NCBI RefSeq assembly: GCF_030848495.1
Contig: NZ_JAVDDT010000001.1
Coordinates: 1-64,000 of the forward strand
Length of the DNA stretch: 64,000 nt
Origin: Natronospira bacteriovora
GTDB taxonomy: Bacteria; Pseudomonadota; Gammaproteobacteria; Natronospirales; Natronospiraceae
Direction: 5' to 3'
Shown here: piece after piece, positions 44,610 through 53,156 of the stretch
Layout: each line of letters starts with the position of its first letter
Numbering within the stretch: position 1 is the first letter of the stretch
The notes under the pieces: model-generated
Told to the model about the DNA's origin: nothing
Databases searched by the model: none
Seen by the model: the letters and a program-made list of their open reading frames with translations, nothing else
Translations under genes and position numbers: made by a program

Positions 44610-46400
44610 TCAGTAGGTACGTGCCTTGGGCGCAATCACTTCCACTTCGTCAGTGAGCGTATTCATGTGCACCGGACGGTAGTCCAGATCCACACCCCCC
44701 TTGCCGTCGTACCAGGCCAGGGTGTGCTTCATCCATTGCTCATCATTGCGATCACTGTAGTCCTCACGGGCATGGGCACCACGGCTTTCCTCGCGATTGA
44801 CGGCAGACTGGATCGTCACCATGGCCTGACCCAGCAGGTTGTCCAGTTCCAGGGTTTCCACCAGGTCGGAGTTCCAGACCAGGGAGCGATCCGCGACAGA
44901 CACGTCCTTGAAGGAAGCGACCGTCTCCTTGAGCTTGTCGATACCTTCCTGCATCACGTCACCGGTACGGAAGACGGCAGCATGATTCTGCATGGTCTTC
45001 TGCATCTCGAGGCGAATGTCCGCGGTGTTACGCGACCCCTTGGCGTTGCGCAGACGATCGAAACGCTCAAGACAGGCATCACCAGCATTTTCCGGCAGGG
45101 GCTTGTGAGCCTGCCCGGGCTTGATCAGCTCACCACAGCGTTCCGCCACGGCGCGGCCGAACACCACCAGATCCAGCAGGGAGTTGGAACCCAGCCGGTT
45201 GGCGCCATGAACGGAGACACAGGCAGCCTCGCCCGCGGCCATCAGGCCCGGCACCACATGATCCGGGTCGCCGTCCTTCAGGGTCAGAACCTCGCCATGA
45301 TAATTGGCCGGAATGCCGCCCATGTTGTAGTGCACCGTGGGCAGAACCGGGATTGGCTCCTTGGTGACATCCACCCCGGCGAAGATGCGTGCGGTTTCCG
45401 CGATACCCGGGAGTCGCTCATTGATCACATCGGCACCCAGGTGTTCAAGATGCAGATGAATATGATCCTTGTCCTTGCCAACACCCCTGCCTTCGCGAAT
45501 CTCGATGGTCATGGAGCGGGAAACCACGTCACGGGACGCCAGATCCTTGGCATTGGGAGCGTAGCGCTCCATGAAGCGCTCACCCTCGGAGTTGGTGAGA
45601 TACCCTCCCTCACCTCGCACACCTTCGGTGATCAGGCAGCCGGCGCCATAGACCCCGGTGGGGTGGAACTGCACGAACTCCATGTCCTGCAGGGGCAGAC
45701 CGGCACGCAATACCATGCCGTTGCCATCACCGGTGCAGGTATGCGCCGACGTGCAGGAGAAATAGGCGCGACCATAGCCACCGGTGGCCAGAATCACGGT
45801 ATGGGCCTGGAAGCGATGGATGGTGCCGTCCTGCAGGTTCCAGGCCATCACCCCGCGACAGGCGCCCTCCTCGTCCATGATCAGATCAAGGGCGAAGTAC
45901 TCGATGAAGAACTCGGCATTGTTACGCAATGCCTGCTGATACAGGGTATGCAGCATGGCGTGGCCGGTGCGATCGGCCGCGGCGCAGGTGCGCTGGGCGG
46001 TGCCTTCCCCGAAATGGGTGGTCATGCCACCAAAGGGGCGCTGATAGATCTTGCCTTCCTCGGTCCGGGAAAAGGGCACACCGTAATGTTCAAGTTCGAT
46101 CACTGCCTTGGGCGCTTCCTTGCACATGTATTCGATGGCGTCCTGGTCACCGAGCCAGTCGGAGCCCTTGACGGTGTCGTACATGTGCCAGCGCCAGTCA
46201 TCCTCACCCATGTTGCCCAGGGAGGCACTGATCCCCCCCTGCGCCGCCACGGTGTGGCTTCGGGTCGGAAAAACCTTGGTGATACAGGCAGTGGACAGGT
46301 TCTTTTCAGCCAGACCCAGGGTGGCACGCAGGCCGGCACCACCGGCACCCACCACCACGACGTCGTACTGATGATCGATAATCTCGTAGGCCTTCGACAT
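44610..46400 (-). CDS. sdhA: Succinate dehydrogenase flavoprotein subunit
   Basis: SdhA oxidises succinate to fumarate in the citric acid cycle and complex II. The 596-residue protein has the FAD-binding [19 protein letters not shown], the flavin-linking His in [10 protein letters not shown], the active-site region [20 protein letters not shown] and [20 protein letters not shown]. The ATG at 46400 ([11 protein letters not shown]) is preferred to an upstream extension. The order sdhC-D-A-B is standard. Confidence 0.98.
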   Translation of the reverse strand: MSKAYEIIDHQYDVVVVGAGGAGLRATLGLAEKNLSTACITKVFPTRSHTVAAQGGISASLGNMGEDDWRWHMYDTVKGSDWLGDQDAIEYMCKEAPKAVIELEHYGVPFSRTEEGKIYQRPFGGMTTHFGEGTAQRTCAAADRTGHAMLHTLYQQALRNNAEFFIEYFALDLIMDEEGACRGVMAWNLQDGTIHRFQAHTVILATGGYGRAYFSCTSAHTCTGDGNGMVLRAGLPLQDMEFVQFHPTGVYGAGCLITEGVRGEGGYLTNSEGERFMERYAPNAKDLASRDVVSRSMTIEIREGRGVGKDKDHIHLHLEHLGADVINERLPGIAETARIFAGVDVTKEPIPVLPTVHYNMGGIPANYHGEVLTLKDGDPDHVVPGLMAAGEAACVSVHGANRLGSNSLLDLVVFGRAVAERCGELIKPGQAHKPLPENAGDACLERFDRLRNAKGSRNTADIRLEMQKTMQNHAAVFRTGDVMQEGIDKLKETVASFKDVSVADRSLVWNSDLVETLELDNLLGQAMVTIQSAVNREESRGAHAREDYSDRNDEQWMKHTLAWYDGKGGVDLDYRPVHMNTLTDEVEVIAPKARTY

Positions 46401-46404
46401 TGAC

Positions 46405-46785
46405 TCAGGCTCCGAATGCAACGCGCAGCACGGCAATGATGCCGGCAGCGGCCAGGAAGAAATGGGCGAAACGGGACAGGGTCAGCGCGGCAAGGCGCGA
46501 GCCCTTGCTGGATACATAGTCCTCGATGACCACCTGTACCCCGAGTTCCGAGTGATAGAACAGCACGGCAACGAACAGCACCAGCAGCACGGTCACCAGT
46601 GGCATGGACATCCATTGCTGCACGGTGTGGTAGTCGGCACCGGCCAGACTTACCAGGGAAACGATGAACCAGATGGTGAGGGGAATCAGGGCAACGGCTG
46701 TCAGACGCTGGATCATCCAGTGATGGACACCCTCCCTGGCCGAACCGAGACCCCGTGCACGTTTGAGCGGAGTTCTGAGACTCAT
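46405..46785 (-). CDS. sdhD: Succinate dehydrogenase membrane anchor subunit SdhD
   Basis: This 126-residue protein has three membrane helices; the second carries the haem/quinone-site pattern [16 protein letters not shown]. It anchors SdhAB with SdhC and helps bind haem b and ubiquinone. GGAGGTG before the ATG at 46785 supports the start, which overlaps the sdhC stop by 4 bp. A larger open frame continues upstream but is not needed. Confidence 0.93.
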   Translation of the reverse strand: MSLRTPLKRARGLGSAREGVHHWMIQRLTAVALIPLTIWFIVSLVSLAGADYHTVQQWMSMPLVTVLLVLFVAVLFYHSELGVQVVIEDYVSSKGSRLAALTLSRFAHFFLAAAGIIAVLRVAFGA

Positions 46786-47180
46786 GCCGCACCTCCGGAA
46801 ACCGAATGGGCCGCCAGCCAGGTGACAGCCGTGGCGACAATGGCAGCAAGCACGACCAGATAGCCGGACAGGCGTGCAGTACCCAGATCCAGGCCCTTGC
46901 CGGCATCCCAGAACAGGTGCCGCAGTCCGTTGAAGAAGTGGTAGTAGAAGGCCAGTGTCCATGCCAGCATCAGTGCGCACCCCGCCCATGACGCCATCAG
47001 GCCCTGAGCCGTCGCAAAGGCGCTGGGGCCGGACGCGACCGAAACCAGCCAGTAAACGAGGAAAATGGCCCCAACCGCCAGAAATACGCCACTGATGCGA
47101 TGACTGATGGACAATGCCATCGTCCACGCAAAGCGATAGATCTGAAGATGGGGTGAAACGGGCCGGTTGTCTGCCGCCAT
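46782..47180 (-). CDS. sdhC: Succinate dehydrogenase cytochrome b556 subunit SdhC
   Basis: This 132-residue protein has the conserved RPVSPHLQIYRF entry, SISHRISGVFL at the quinone site, three helices, and the haem-ligand region YYHFFNGLRHLFWDAG. GAGGTG lies six bases before the ATG at 47180, so the GTG three codons earlier is not used. It is preceded by a small SdhAF4-like gene on the same strand. Confidence 0.95.
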   Translation of the reverse strand: MAADNRPVSPHLQIYRFAWTMALSISHRISGVFLAVGAIFLVYWLVSVASGPSAFATAQGLMASWAGCALMLAWTLAFYYHFFNGLRHLFWDAGKGLDLGTARLSGYLVVLAAIVATAVTWLAAHSVSGGAA

Positions 47181-47238
47181 GCGAGTCACCTCTTTGAGAT
47201 TCGAACATTACCGCCTCGCGATGAGGCGATCGATACGA

Positions 47239-47418
47239 TCAGAAGTCGGAGCAGCGCCCCTTGACCTCCCAATCCCCGTAACGGGTGGGCTCAGGGCCCC
47301 TGGGGCCGCCGATCTCGCGGGGAAGGCCATGATTCTCCTCCGAAGCCGACTCAACGGCATCAGCCGTTTCTTCCGCCGGCTGCCGCCCCTTCTTTCCGTC
47401 CACCACGTTCTTGATCAT
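47239..47418 (-). CDS. sdhAF4: SdhAF4-like succinate dehydrogenase assembly factor (DUF1674)
   Basis: A 59-codon frame runs from an ATG at 47418, with GGAG eight bases upstream. It ends in the diagnostic DUF1674/SdhAF4 motif: GPEPTRYGDWEVKGRCSDF. The first 40 residues are charged and low in complexity, as in known SdhAF4 proteins. In mitochondria SdhAF4 binds flavinated SdhA and aids its assembly with SdhB. Standing 58 bp upstream of sdhC on the same strand strongly supports that role here. It is easily missed because of its length. Confidence 0.85.
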   Translation of the reverse strand: MIKNVVDGKKGRQPAEETADAVESASEENHGLPREIGGPRGPEPTRYGDWEVKGRCSDF

Positions 47419-47624
47419 TATCAGGGCTCCGGTGCCGGAAAATTCGAGAGATCCGCGACAGGCACGGCCAGCGATCGCAAACCGCCGAATGTGAAACCGC
47501 CCTGCTCCGGGACCCCGGTATTCTATACGCTGATGCGTCCCGGGCAAAGTCGGTGGCCACCCACCCCTTGCACACGGTTGTACAATGAAGGGACATTCCC
47601 GAATGCGAAGGACAGTTGAGCCCC

Positions 47625-48605
47625 ATGCCACTGACTCAGGAGTCGACATCATCTTCGGCCCACTGGAATGGTTTTTTCGGTCTGGCCATGCAGGGCCCTT
47701 ACAGCGGCAAGGCGACGCAATCACCACACAGGGCGTCATTTCCCGCCGCGGGTGAACCGGGCCCACCGCTGCTATGTGCACTGACGCATCTGCTGCCCCT
47801 GGCGGTGACCGGTGCCGATGCCGAAGCGTTTCTTGACGGCCAGGTCAGTGCGGCCGTCAGCCAGCTGCCCGACGATCGCGCCGTACTCACGGCCTGGCAT
47901 GACCCCAAGGGTCGCGCCCGAACCCTGCTTCATCTCTGGAGGACGCCATCCGGCTTCTGCCTGCTGATGCCCGCGGATCGGCTTGAGCAACTGCTGCCCA
48001 AGCTGCGGATGTACATTCTGCGCTCCAGGGTCGAAATCACGCCACAAAACGATGAGCGTGCAGCCATGGGCCTTTTTGGCGCGCCCACCGAAAGCCAGTC
48101 GGCCTGGCGGTTGCTGGAGGGGACAGAGCACTGCTTTCTGCGTACGGCTTCCGCGGATGCGGCCCGCCAACTCTGGGACGATGCGGGCGAAGAAAACACC
48201 GGTGGCAGCCTGGAATGGCGTCAGCGGGAAATGCTGGCCGGCATCCCGGCCATGCCGGCGGCCGCATCGGAACTGTTCCTGCCGCAATTTCTCGACCTGG
48301 ACCGGTTCGGCGGCCTGAGCTTCCGAAAGGGCTGCTATATCGGCCAGGAAGTCATCGCCAGAACCCACTATCTGGGCAAGGTCAAGCAGCAGCTGGGGCT
48401 GGCCCAAAGCAACCTCCCCGTCACGGCCGGGGTCGCGGTGCGCGATGGACAGGGGCGCAGGCTCGGGCATGTGCTGGATGCAGTACCGACCGGCTCCGAG
48501 AAAAAGAAGTGGCTGCTGCAGCTGGTTCTCAGAGACGACCCGACCAGCGGCGTGCTGAAAGCGGATCAGGAGCCGCCGGTGACACTGAAACGGATAAGCG
48601 ATTGA
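47625..48605 (+). CDS. ygfZ: YgfZ/GcvT family folate-binding Fe-S cluster protein
   Basis: YgfZ uses tetrahydrofolate to support assembly or repair of certain iron-sulfur proteins. The protein (326 residues from the ATG at 47625) has the hallmark KGCYIGQEVIARTHYLGKVK with the conserved Cys, and the GcvT-like fold before it. A TTG at 47616, directly after AAGGA, is an alternative start. It diverges from the succinate dehydrogenase operon, whose SdhB needs Fe-S clusters. A TACAAT at 47581-47586 may be its -10 box. Confidence 0.9.
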   Translation: MPLTQESTSSSAHWNGFFGLAMQGPYSGKATQSPHRASFPAAGEPGPPLLCALTHLLPLAVTGADAEAFLDGQVSAAVSQLPDDRAVLTAWHDPKGRARTLLHLWRTPSGFCLLMPADRLEQLLPKLRMYILRSRVEITPQNDERAAMGLFGAPTESQSAWRLLEGTEHCFLRTASADAARQLWDDAGEENTGGSLEWRQREMLAGIPAMPAAASELFLPQFLDLDRFGGLSFRKGCYIGQEVIARTHYLGKVKQQLGLAQSNLPVTAGVAVRDGQGRRLGHVLDAVPTGSEKKKWLLQLVLRDDPTSGVLKADQEPPVTLKRISD

Positions 48606-48715
48606 GACCATTCAGGGAGAAATTCACCGCCAGCACTAAAGTTCCTCCGCTCACGGCCGATTCAGTTCCTGGAAGGCAGGCAAAACCACGGACTCGGGAA
48701 CGAGGGGCTGAAGGC

Positions 48716-49153
48716 ATGAAGGAACCCAAACCGGCAAAGGTGCACTGGCCACGTCTGGATGGGGTCTACCCCCACTTTCTCAAGGGTGTCTCGCGACGGG
48801 GGCGATGCTTTCACCACATCCCGAACGATGATGTCCCGGGTCTTATCGGGGAAATCCTGCGCGACGATTACGGCAGCGTGATTTCCGTGACCCTGCGAAT
48901 GGACGCGGCGAATCCGGGCTGTGTGACAGTCGCCACCGGTGAGATTCCGGATGCCTGGATGCCCTATGACCATGGCTATGCACAGCAGCTGCCGGCCTAT
49001 CTCCACGCCCTCTCGGAGCTGCTCAGGCAGGGAGAGGAGTCCGAGAACCCGCAGCAGTTGCTGGCCCACGTGGAAGGCTGGTTCGCGCTGACTTCCCGCC
49101 GCACCATGCGCCTGCCCCTGGATCGCCGCCGCTTTCCCGCCCTGGCCTATTAG
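48716..49153 (+). CDS. Hypothetical protein, 145 residues
   Basis: I do not recognise this family. The protein is soluble, with no signal peptide or helix-rich membrane segment. It begins KEPKPAKVHWPRLDGVYPHF and contains FHHIPNDDVPGLIGEILRD, IPDAWMPYDHGYAQQLPAYLHAL and a basic C-terminus (SRRTMRLPLDRRRFPALAY). GAGGGG lies eight bases before the ATG. It follows ygfZ after 110 bp and precedes a stress protein gene. The frame is open further upstream, but no better start is seen. Confidence 0.65.
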   Translation: MKEPKPAKVHWPRLDGVYPHFLKGVSRRGRCFHHIPNDDVPGLIGEILRDDYGSVISVTLRMDAANPGCVTVATGEIPDAWMPYDHGYAQQLPAYLHALSELLRQGEESENPQQLLAHVEGWFALTSRRTMRLPLDRRRFPALAY

Positions 49154-49298
49154 GAAAGCTCTGGAAGAGGTTCCCTGGGCCGCCCCTGGGCCAACCATTC
49201 TCCCATCCCTGCCCCACGGCACCTTGCCCCTTGGATGCCACCCCTTGCCTGGACATCCGATAGCCCCGCCCGTGACTCAGATCAAGCACACCTTGAAA

Positions 49299-49326
49299 TT
49301 CAATGGTAATGTCTCCATGTCATAAT
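49299..49326 (+). promoter_or_regulatory. Candidate promoter of the universal stress protein gene
   Basis: TTCAAT (49299-49304) and CATAAT (49321-49326) are separated by 16 bp, about 70 bp before the gene. The -35 lies inside an 11-bp palindrome, TTGAAATTCAA (49293-49303). Confidence 0.3.
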
Positions 49327-49394
49327 GGGTCGAACAATCACAGGCCAAGGCAGTCCAACTCAGGCCGGCGCGTACCAGAATCAAGGAGAAACCT

Positions 49395-50222
49395 ATGTAC
49401 GAAAGCGCCCTGATCGCGGTCGATTTTTCCCGCTCCAGCCTCCCCATGCTCAAGCGGCTGGGCTACATGGAGAGAATGGGCGTCAAGAATGTCATTCTCG
49501 TTCATACCAAGCCCACGGCCAGCGGAAGCGGCGGTGATGGACCGAAACTGAGCACCCAGGAACTGAAGGACAAGCTGGCCGAGCACGCTGAAGTGCTCAG
49601 CGATCAGTTCCAGGTGGAAACGCGTCTGCTGTCCGGGGACCCGGCGGAGCAGCTGCTGACCCTGGCCAAGGATGAGGACGTGGACCTGATCGTGACCGGA
49701 TCCCGGGCCCACCATCCGGCCAAGCGACTGTTGATCGGCAGCACCGCCTCTGCTCTGGTTCGCAAGGCCGATCGCCCCCTGCTGCTGGAAGATGTGCGGG
49801 ATGCGGATGAGGGGGAAGACAACATTCCACGCCGGGACGGGCCGACACTGCTGGCCACTGACGGTTCCGGTGCCGCCGAGGCGGCGGAGGATCATGCCCT
49901 GCGCATGCTGGGCAAGGACAATCACCTGCGCGTCATTACCGTGAGCTCCAGCAACGACATCGCTCGCGCCTGGCGTCGCCTGGAGCGAATCACCAACAAG
50001 GCGGCGGACGTGGGCGTCCGCCTGATCCGCAGCGTGGACCTGGGGCGGGCCGAGCACGTCATCCCGCAGATCGCGGCCGCCGAACGCGCCTCGCTGATCA
50101 TTACCGGTCGACGTGGCCGTGATGGCGTACGTGGTGTGCGCATTGGCTCAACGGCGGAGGATATCTGTCGCAATGCCAACCGCCCGGTCCTGCTGGTGCC
50201 TGGCACCGAACAAGGCAATTAA
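49395..50222 (+). CDS. Tandem-domain universal stress protein
   Basis: This 275-residue protein holds two UspA domains: residues about 1-132 (YESALIAVDFSRSSLPML ... GSRAHHPAKRLLIGSTASAL) and about 147-270 (TLLATDGSGAAEAAEDHAL ... GRRGRDGVRGVRIGSTAEDI). Both end in the ATP-binding-type glycine loop, which suggests nucleotide binding. Such proteins respond to starvation, redox or membrane stress. AAGGAG lies six bases before the ATG. It ends before a strong hairpin. Confidence 0.92.
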   Translation: MYESALIAVDFSRSSLPMLKRLGYMERMGVKNVILVHTKPTASGSGGDGPKLSTQELKDKLAEHAEVLSDQFQVETRLLSGDPAEQLLTLAKDEDVDLIVTGSRAHHPAKRLLIGSTASALVRKADRPLLLEDVRDADEGEDNIPRRDGPTLLATDGSGAAEAAEDHALRMLGKDNHLRVITVSSSNDIARAWRRLERITNKAADVGVRLIRSVDLGRAEHVIPQIAAAERASLIITGRRGRDGVRGVRIGSTAEDICRNANRPVLLVPGTEQGN

Positions 50223-50245
50223 GCTCAATTAAGCAAGGCATCAGG

Positions 50246-50274
50246 CCAGCCGGGGTCTTATTGACCCCGGCTGG
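50246..50274. terminator. Strong hairpin between convergent usp and lysS
   Basis: A perfect 12-bp GC-rich stem (50246-50257 with 50263-50274) closes a TTATT loop. No clear T tract follows on either strand, so termination would rely on the stem. An adjoining palindrome, GGCGGCGCCGCC, occupies 50273-50284. Confidence 0.55.
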
Positions 50275-50354
50275 CGGCGCCGCCTGAATCCTCACGGCCC
50301 GACTTCCCTTCTCCGCACCGCGACATCCTCTGCGGGGCCGAATGGCTTCGCGAC

Positions 50355-51860
50355 TTACTCCGCACCGCTGTCACCCGCTTCCGGGCGCATGAGCGGGAAC
50401 AGCAACACATCGCGTATGGACGGCGAATCGGTGAACAGCATGACCAGCCGGTCAATACCGATACCTTCTCCGGCCGTCGGCGGCAGTCCGTATTCCAGGG
50501 CACGAATGAAGTCGGCATCGTAGACCATGGCTTCTTCGTCGCCGGCTTCCTTCGAGCGCGCCTGCTCGAGAAACCGCTCGGCCTGATCCTCGGCGTCGTT
50601 GAGCTCCGAGAAGCCATTGGCCAGCTCACGCCCGCCGATGATCAGCTCGAATCGCTCCGTCAGGAAGGCATCGTCATCCTTGCGTCGAGAGAGCGGCGAA
50701 ACCTCGGTGGGGTAGTCAATCACGAAGGTCGGCTGTATCAGGCGATGCTCCGCGGTCTTCTCGAATATCTCAAGCTGCAGCTTGCCGGCACCCCAGGCGC
50801 TCTCCGCGGCGATACCCAGTTTCTCGGCCACGCCGGCGAGGTAATCCCGATCCCGAAGGCGCTTGCGATCCAGGTCATCATTGAACCGCAGAATGGCCTC
50901 TTCCACGGTCAGGCGCTCGAAATCCTTCGAAAAATCGTAGGCCTCACCCTGATAATTCACCACGTCACCACCGGACACCGCTTCGGCAATGCTGCGAAAC
51001 AGGCGCTCGGTGAGCGCCATCAGGTCATGATAGTCCGCGTAGGCCTGGTAGAACTCCAGCATGGTGAATTCCGGATTATGCCGGGTGGACACGCCCTCAT
51101 TGCGGAAATTCCGGTTGATCTCGTAGACCTTGTCCATGCCGCCCACCACCAGCCGCTTGAGAAACAGTTCCGGCGCCACCCGCATGTAAAGCGGCATATC
51201 GAGCGCATTGTGATGGGTAATGAAGGGTCGTGCCGTGGCTCCCCCGGGGATGGACTGCATCATCGGGGTTTCCACTTCCATGAAACCGGAAGCATTCATG
51301 AAGTCGCGCACGATCTGAACGATGCGTGTGCGGACCTTGAACGTCTCCATGACCTCACGGTTCATGATCAGATCCAGGTAACGCTGACGATAGCGGATCT
51401 CCTGATCCTGAAGACCATGAAATTTCTCCGGCAGCGGCCGCAGTGACTTGGTCAAAAGGCGGATGGACTCAACCTTGACCGACAACTCGCCCGTCTTTGT
51501 CTTGAACAGGGTCCCGACGGCACCAACGATGTCACCCACATCCCAGGTCTTGAACGTCTTGTACACGCCTTCCGGCAGGGCATCACGCTGCACGAAGAGC
51601 TGGATACGGCCACTGCTGTCCTGGAGTTTCGCGAAACTGGCCTTGCCCATCACCCGCTTTTCCATCATGCGCCCGGCCACATTGACGCGAATCTCGCCTT
51701 CCTCAAGGGAGTCGCCGCTTCGCTGGCCGTAGGTGCCATGCAGATCCTCCGCCAGGGAATCCCGATGGAAGTCATTGGGGAAGGGTTTGCCGCTCTCCCG
51801 CCAGGCGGCGAGCTTCTCACGACGATGAGTGATGAGCTTGTTTTCCTGTTCCTGACTCAT
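50355..51860 (-). CDS. lysS: Lysyl-tRNA synthetase, class II
   Basis: LysRS charges tRNA-Lys. The 501-residue enzyme has the N-terminal anticodon-binding OB fold and the class II motifs: [10 protein letters not shown] (motif 1), [20 protein letters not shown] (motif 2) and [13 protein letters not shown] (motif 3). The ATG at 51860 ([10 protein letters not shown]) is used; an upstream frame extension is not conserved in character. It lies 82 bp downstream of prfB, the same pairing as in E. coli. Confidence 0.98.
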   Translation of the reverse strand: MSQEQENKLITHRREKLAAWRESGKPFPNDFHRDSLAEDLHGTYGQRSGDSLEEGEIRVNVAGRMMEKRVMGKASFAKLQDSSGRIQLFVQRDALPEGVYKTFKTWDVGDIVGAVGTLFKTKTGELSVKVESIRLLTKSLRPLPEKFHGLQDQEIRYRQRYLDLIMNREVMETFKVRTRIVQIVRDFMNASGFMEVETPMMQSIPGGATARPFITHHNALDMPLYMRVAPELFLKRLVVGGMDKVYEINRNFRNEGVSTRHNPEFTMLEFYQAYADYHDLMALTERLFRSIAEAVSGGDVVNYQGEAYDFSKDFERLTVEEAILRFNDDLDRKRLRDRDYLAGVAEKLGIAAESAWGAGKLQLEIFEKTAEHRLIQPTFVIDYPTEVSPLSRRKDDDAFLTERFELIIGGRELANGFSELNDAEDQAERFLEQARSKEAGDEEAMVYDADFIRALEYGLPPTAGEGIGIDRLVMLFTDSPSIRDVLLFPLMRPEAGDSGAE

Positions 51861-51942
51861 GGGCCTGCTACCCTCCGGGCCGCGGTTGAAAAAATCTGGA
51901 AGCGGCCGGCGCATTCACACCGGCCGGATGACGGAGTCTGGC

Positions 51943-53050
51943 TCAAAGGCCTTTCTTGAGACTGGCCTCGAGGAAGGGATCAAGGTTCCCGTCCAGCACA
52001 CCCTGGGTGTTACCGATTTCCACTCCGGTGCGCAGATCCTTGATGCGCGACTGATCGAGCACATAGGAACGGATCTGGCTACCCCAGCCGATGTCGGCCT
52101 TGCCTTCTTCCACCGTAGCCTGCTTCTCGCGCCGCAGCTGCATCTCGTGCTCATACAGCTTGGCCCTCAGCTGCTTCATGGCCGTGGCCTTGTTCTTGTG
52201 CTGGGAGCGCTCGGTCTGACACTGCACCACGATCCCCGTGGGTTCGTGCACGATTCGAACCGCCGACTCAGTGGTATTGACGTGCTGCCCGCCGGCGCCA
52301 CTGGCGCGATAGACATCGATGCGAAGATCGGAAGGATCAATCTCGATTTCCACATCGTCATCGATTTCGGGGGAAACGAACACGGCGGCAAAGGAGGTAT
52401 GTCGACGATTGCCGGAATCGAACGGGGATTTGCGCACCAGGCGATGCACACCGGTCTCGGTGCGAAGCCAGCCGAAGGCGTAATCTCCCTCGAATTTGAT
52501 GGTCGCGCTCTTGATGCCCGCCACTTCACCGGCGGAACATTCCATCAGGGTGGTGCGGAAGCCCTTCTGCTCACCCCAGCGCAGATACATGCGCAGCAGC
52601 ATTTCCGCCCAGTCCTGGGCCTCCGTGCCGCCGGAACCGGCCTGGATGTCCATGTAGGCATTATTGGCATCCATCTCGCCGGAGAACATGCGGCGGAACT
52701 CCAGACCTTCAATGATGGACTGCACACCATCCAGTTCGGCGGGCAATTCCTGCAGGGTCGCCTCGTCGCCCTCTTCCATGGCCATGTCGAAGAGTTCGGC
52801 GGCATCATCGGCCCGCTGACCGACCTCATCCAGACGATCGACAATCTCCACCAGGCGCGCACGCTCCTGGCCAAGTTTCTGGGCATAATCGGGATTATCC
52901 CAGACGCCGGGATCTTCCAGTTCGCGGGTGACTTCCGTCAGCCGTTCCTTGCGTTCAGCGTAGTCAAAGATACCCCCTCAGCGCGTCGATGCGCTCCCTG
53001 AGGTCCGCGATCTGGCGCTGAATGACGTTGCTTTCGACGGCGTCCGACAC
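51943..53050 (-). CDS. prfB: Peptide chain release factor 2, with programmed +1 frameshift
   Basis: RF2 recognises UAA and UGA. The gene is in two frames: from a GTG at 53050 (GGAG eight bases upstream) it reads 28 codons to an in-frame TGA (52966-52964). There the canonical shift site AGGGGGTATCTTTGAC moves reading +1, and the rest runs to 51943. The product is 368 residues. The tripeptide SPF (stop recognition) and GGQ (peptide release) are present. An ATG at 53071 is possible but lacks a ribosome-binding site. The in-frame stop is autoregulatory, not a mutation. Confidence 0.96.
52963..52978 (-). promoter_or_regulatory. prfB programmed frameshift site
   Basis: On the minus strand AGGGGG (internal Shine-Dalgarno) is followed by TAT CTT TGA C, identical to the E. 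coli site. Slow decoding of UGA when RF2 is scarce allows the CUU-decoding tRNA to slip +1, so RF2 controls its own synthesis. Confidence 0.95.
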
Positions 53051-53156
53051 GATCTTTACTCCAGCTTGCATGAGCATTACGACAGGCGCCCCGGCTGGGG
53101 CGAAAACCCGCGTATGCTACACCATCCGCGCGATCCGATGAACCACAGGCGCCCGC

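Noticed and set aside
44667-46403. A 578-codon open frame antisense to sdhA
   Set aside because: It mirrors the sdhA coding frame in high-GC DNA and its translation is His/Gly/Gln-rich with no known domain. Many similar antisense frames occur (for example 36606-37502 and 13187-14419) and none shows family motifs.
49293-49303. An FNR/ANR box (TTGAAATTCAA) before the universal stress protein
   Set aside because: The half-sites are spaced by one base instead of four and do not fit TTGAT-N4-ATCAA.
51889-51926. A terminator between prfB and lysS
   Set aside because: A 7-bp stem (51903-51909 with 51920-51926) and six T residues exist on the minus strand, but eight bases separate them, so the structure is not a convincing terminator.
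52964-52966. prfB as a broken gene with an in-frame stop
   Set aside because: The stop is part of the exact programmed frameshift site; the downstream frame is complete.
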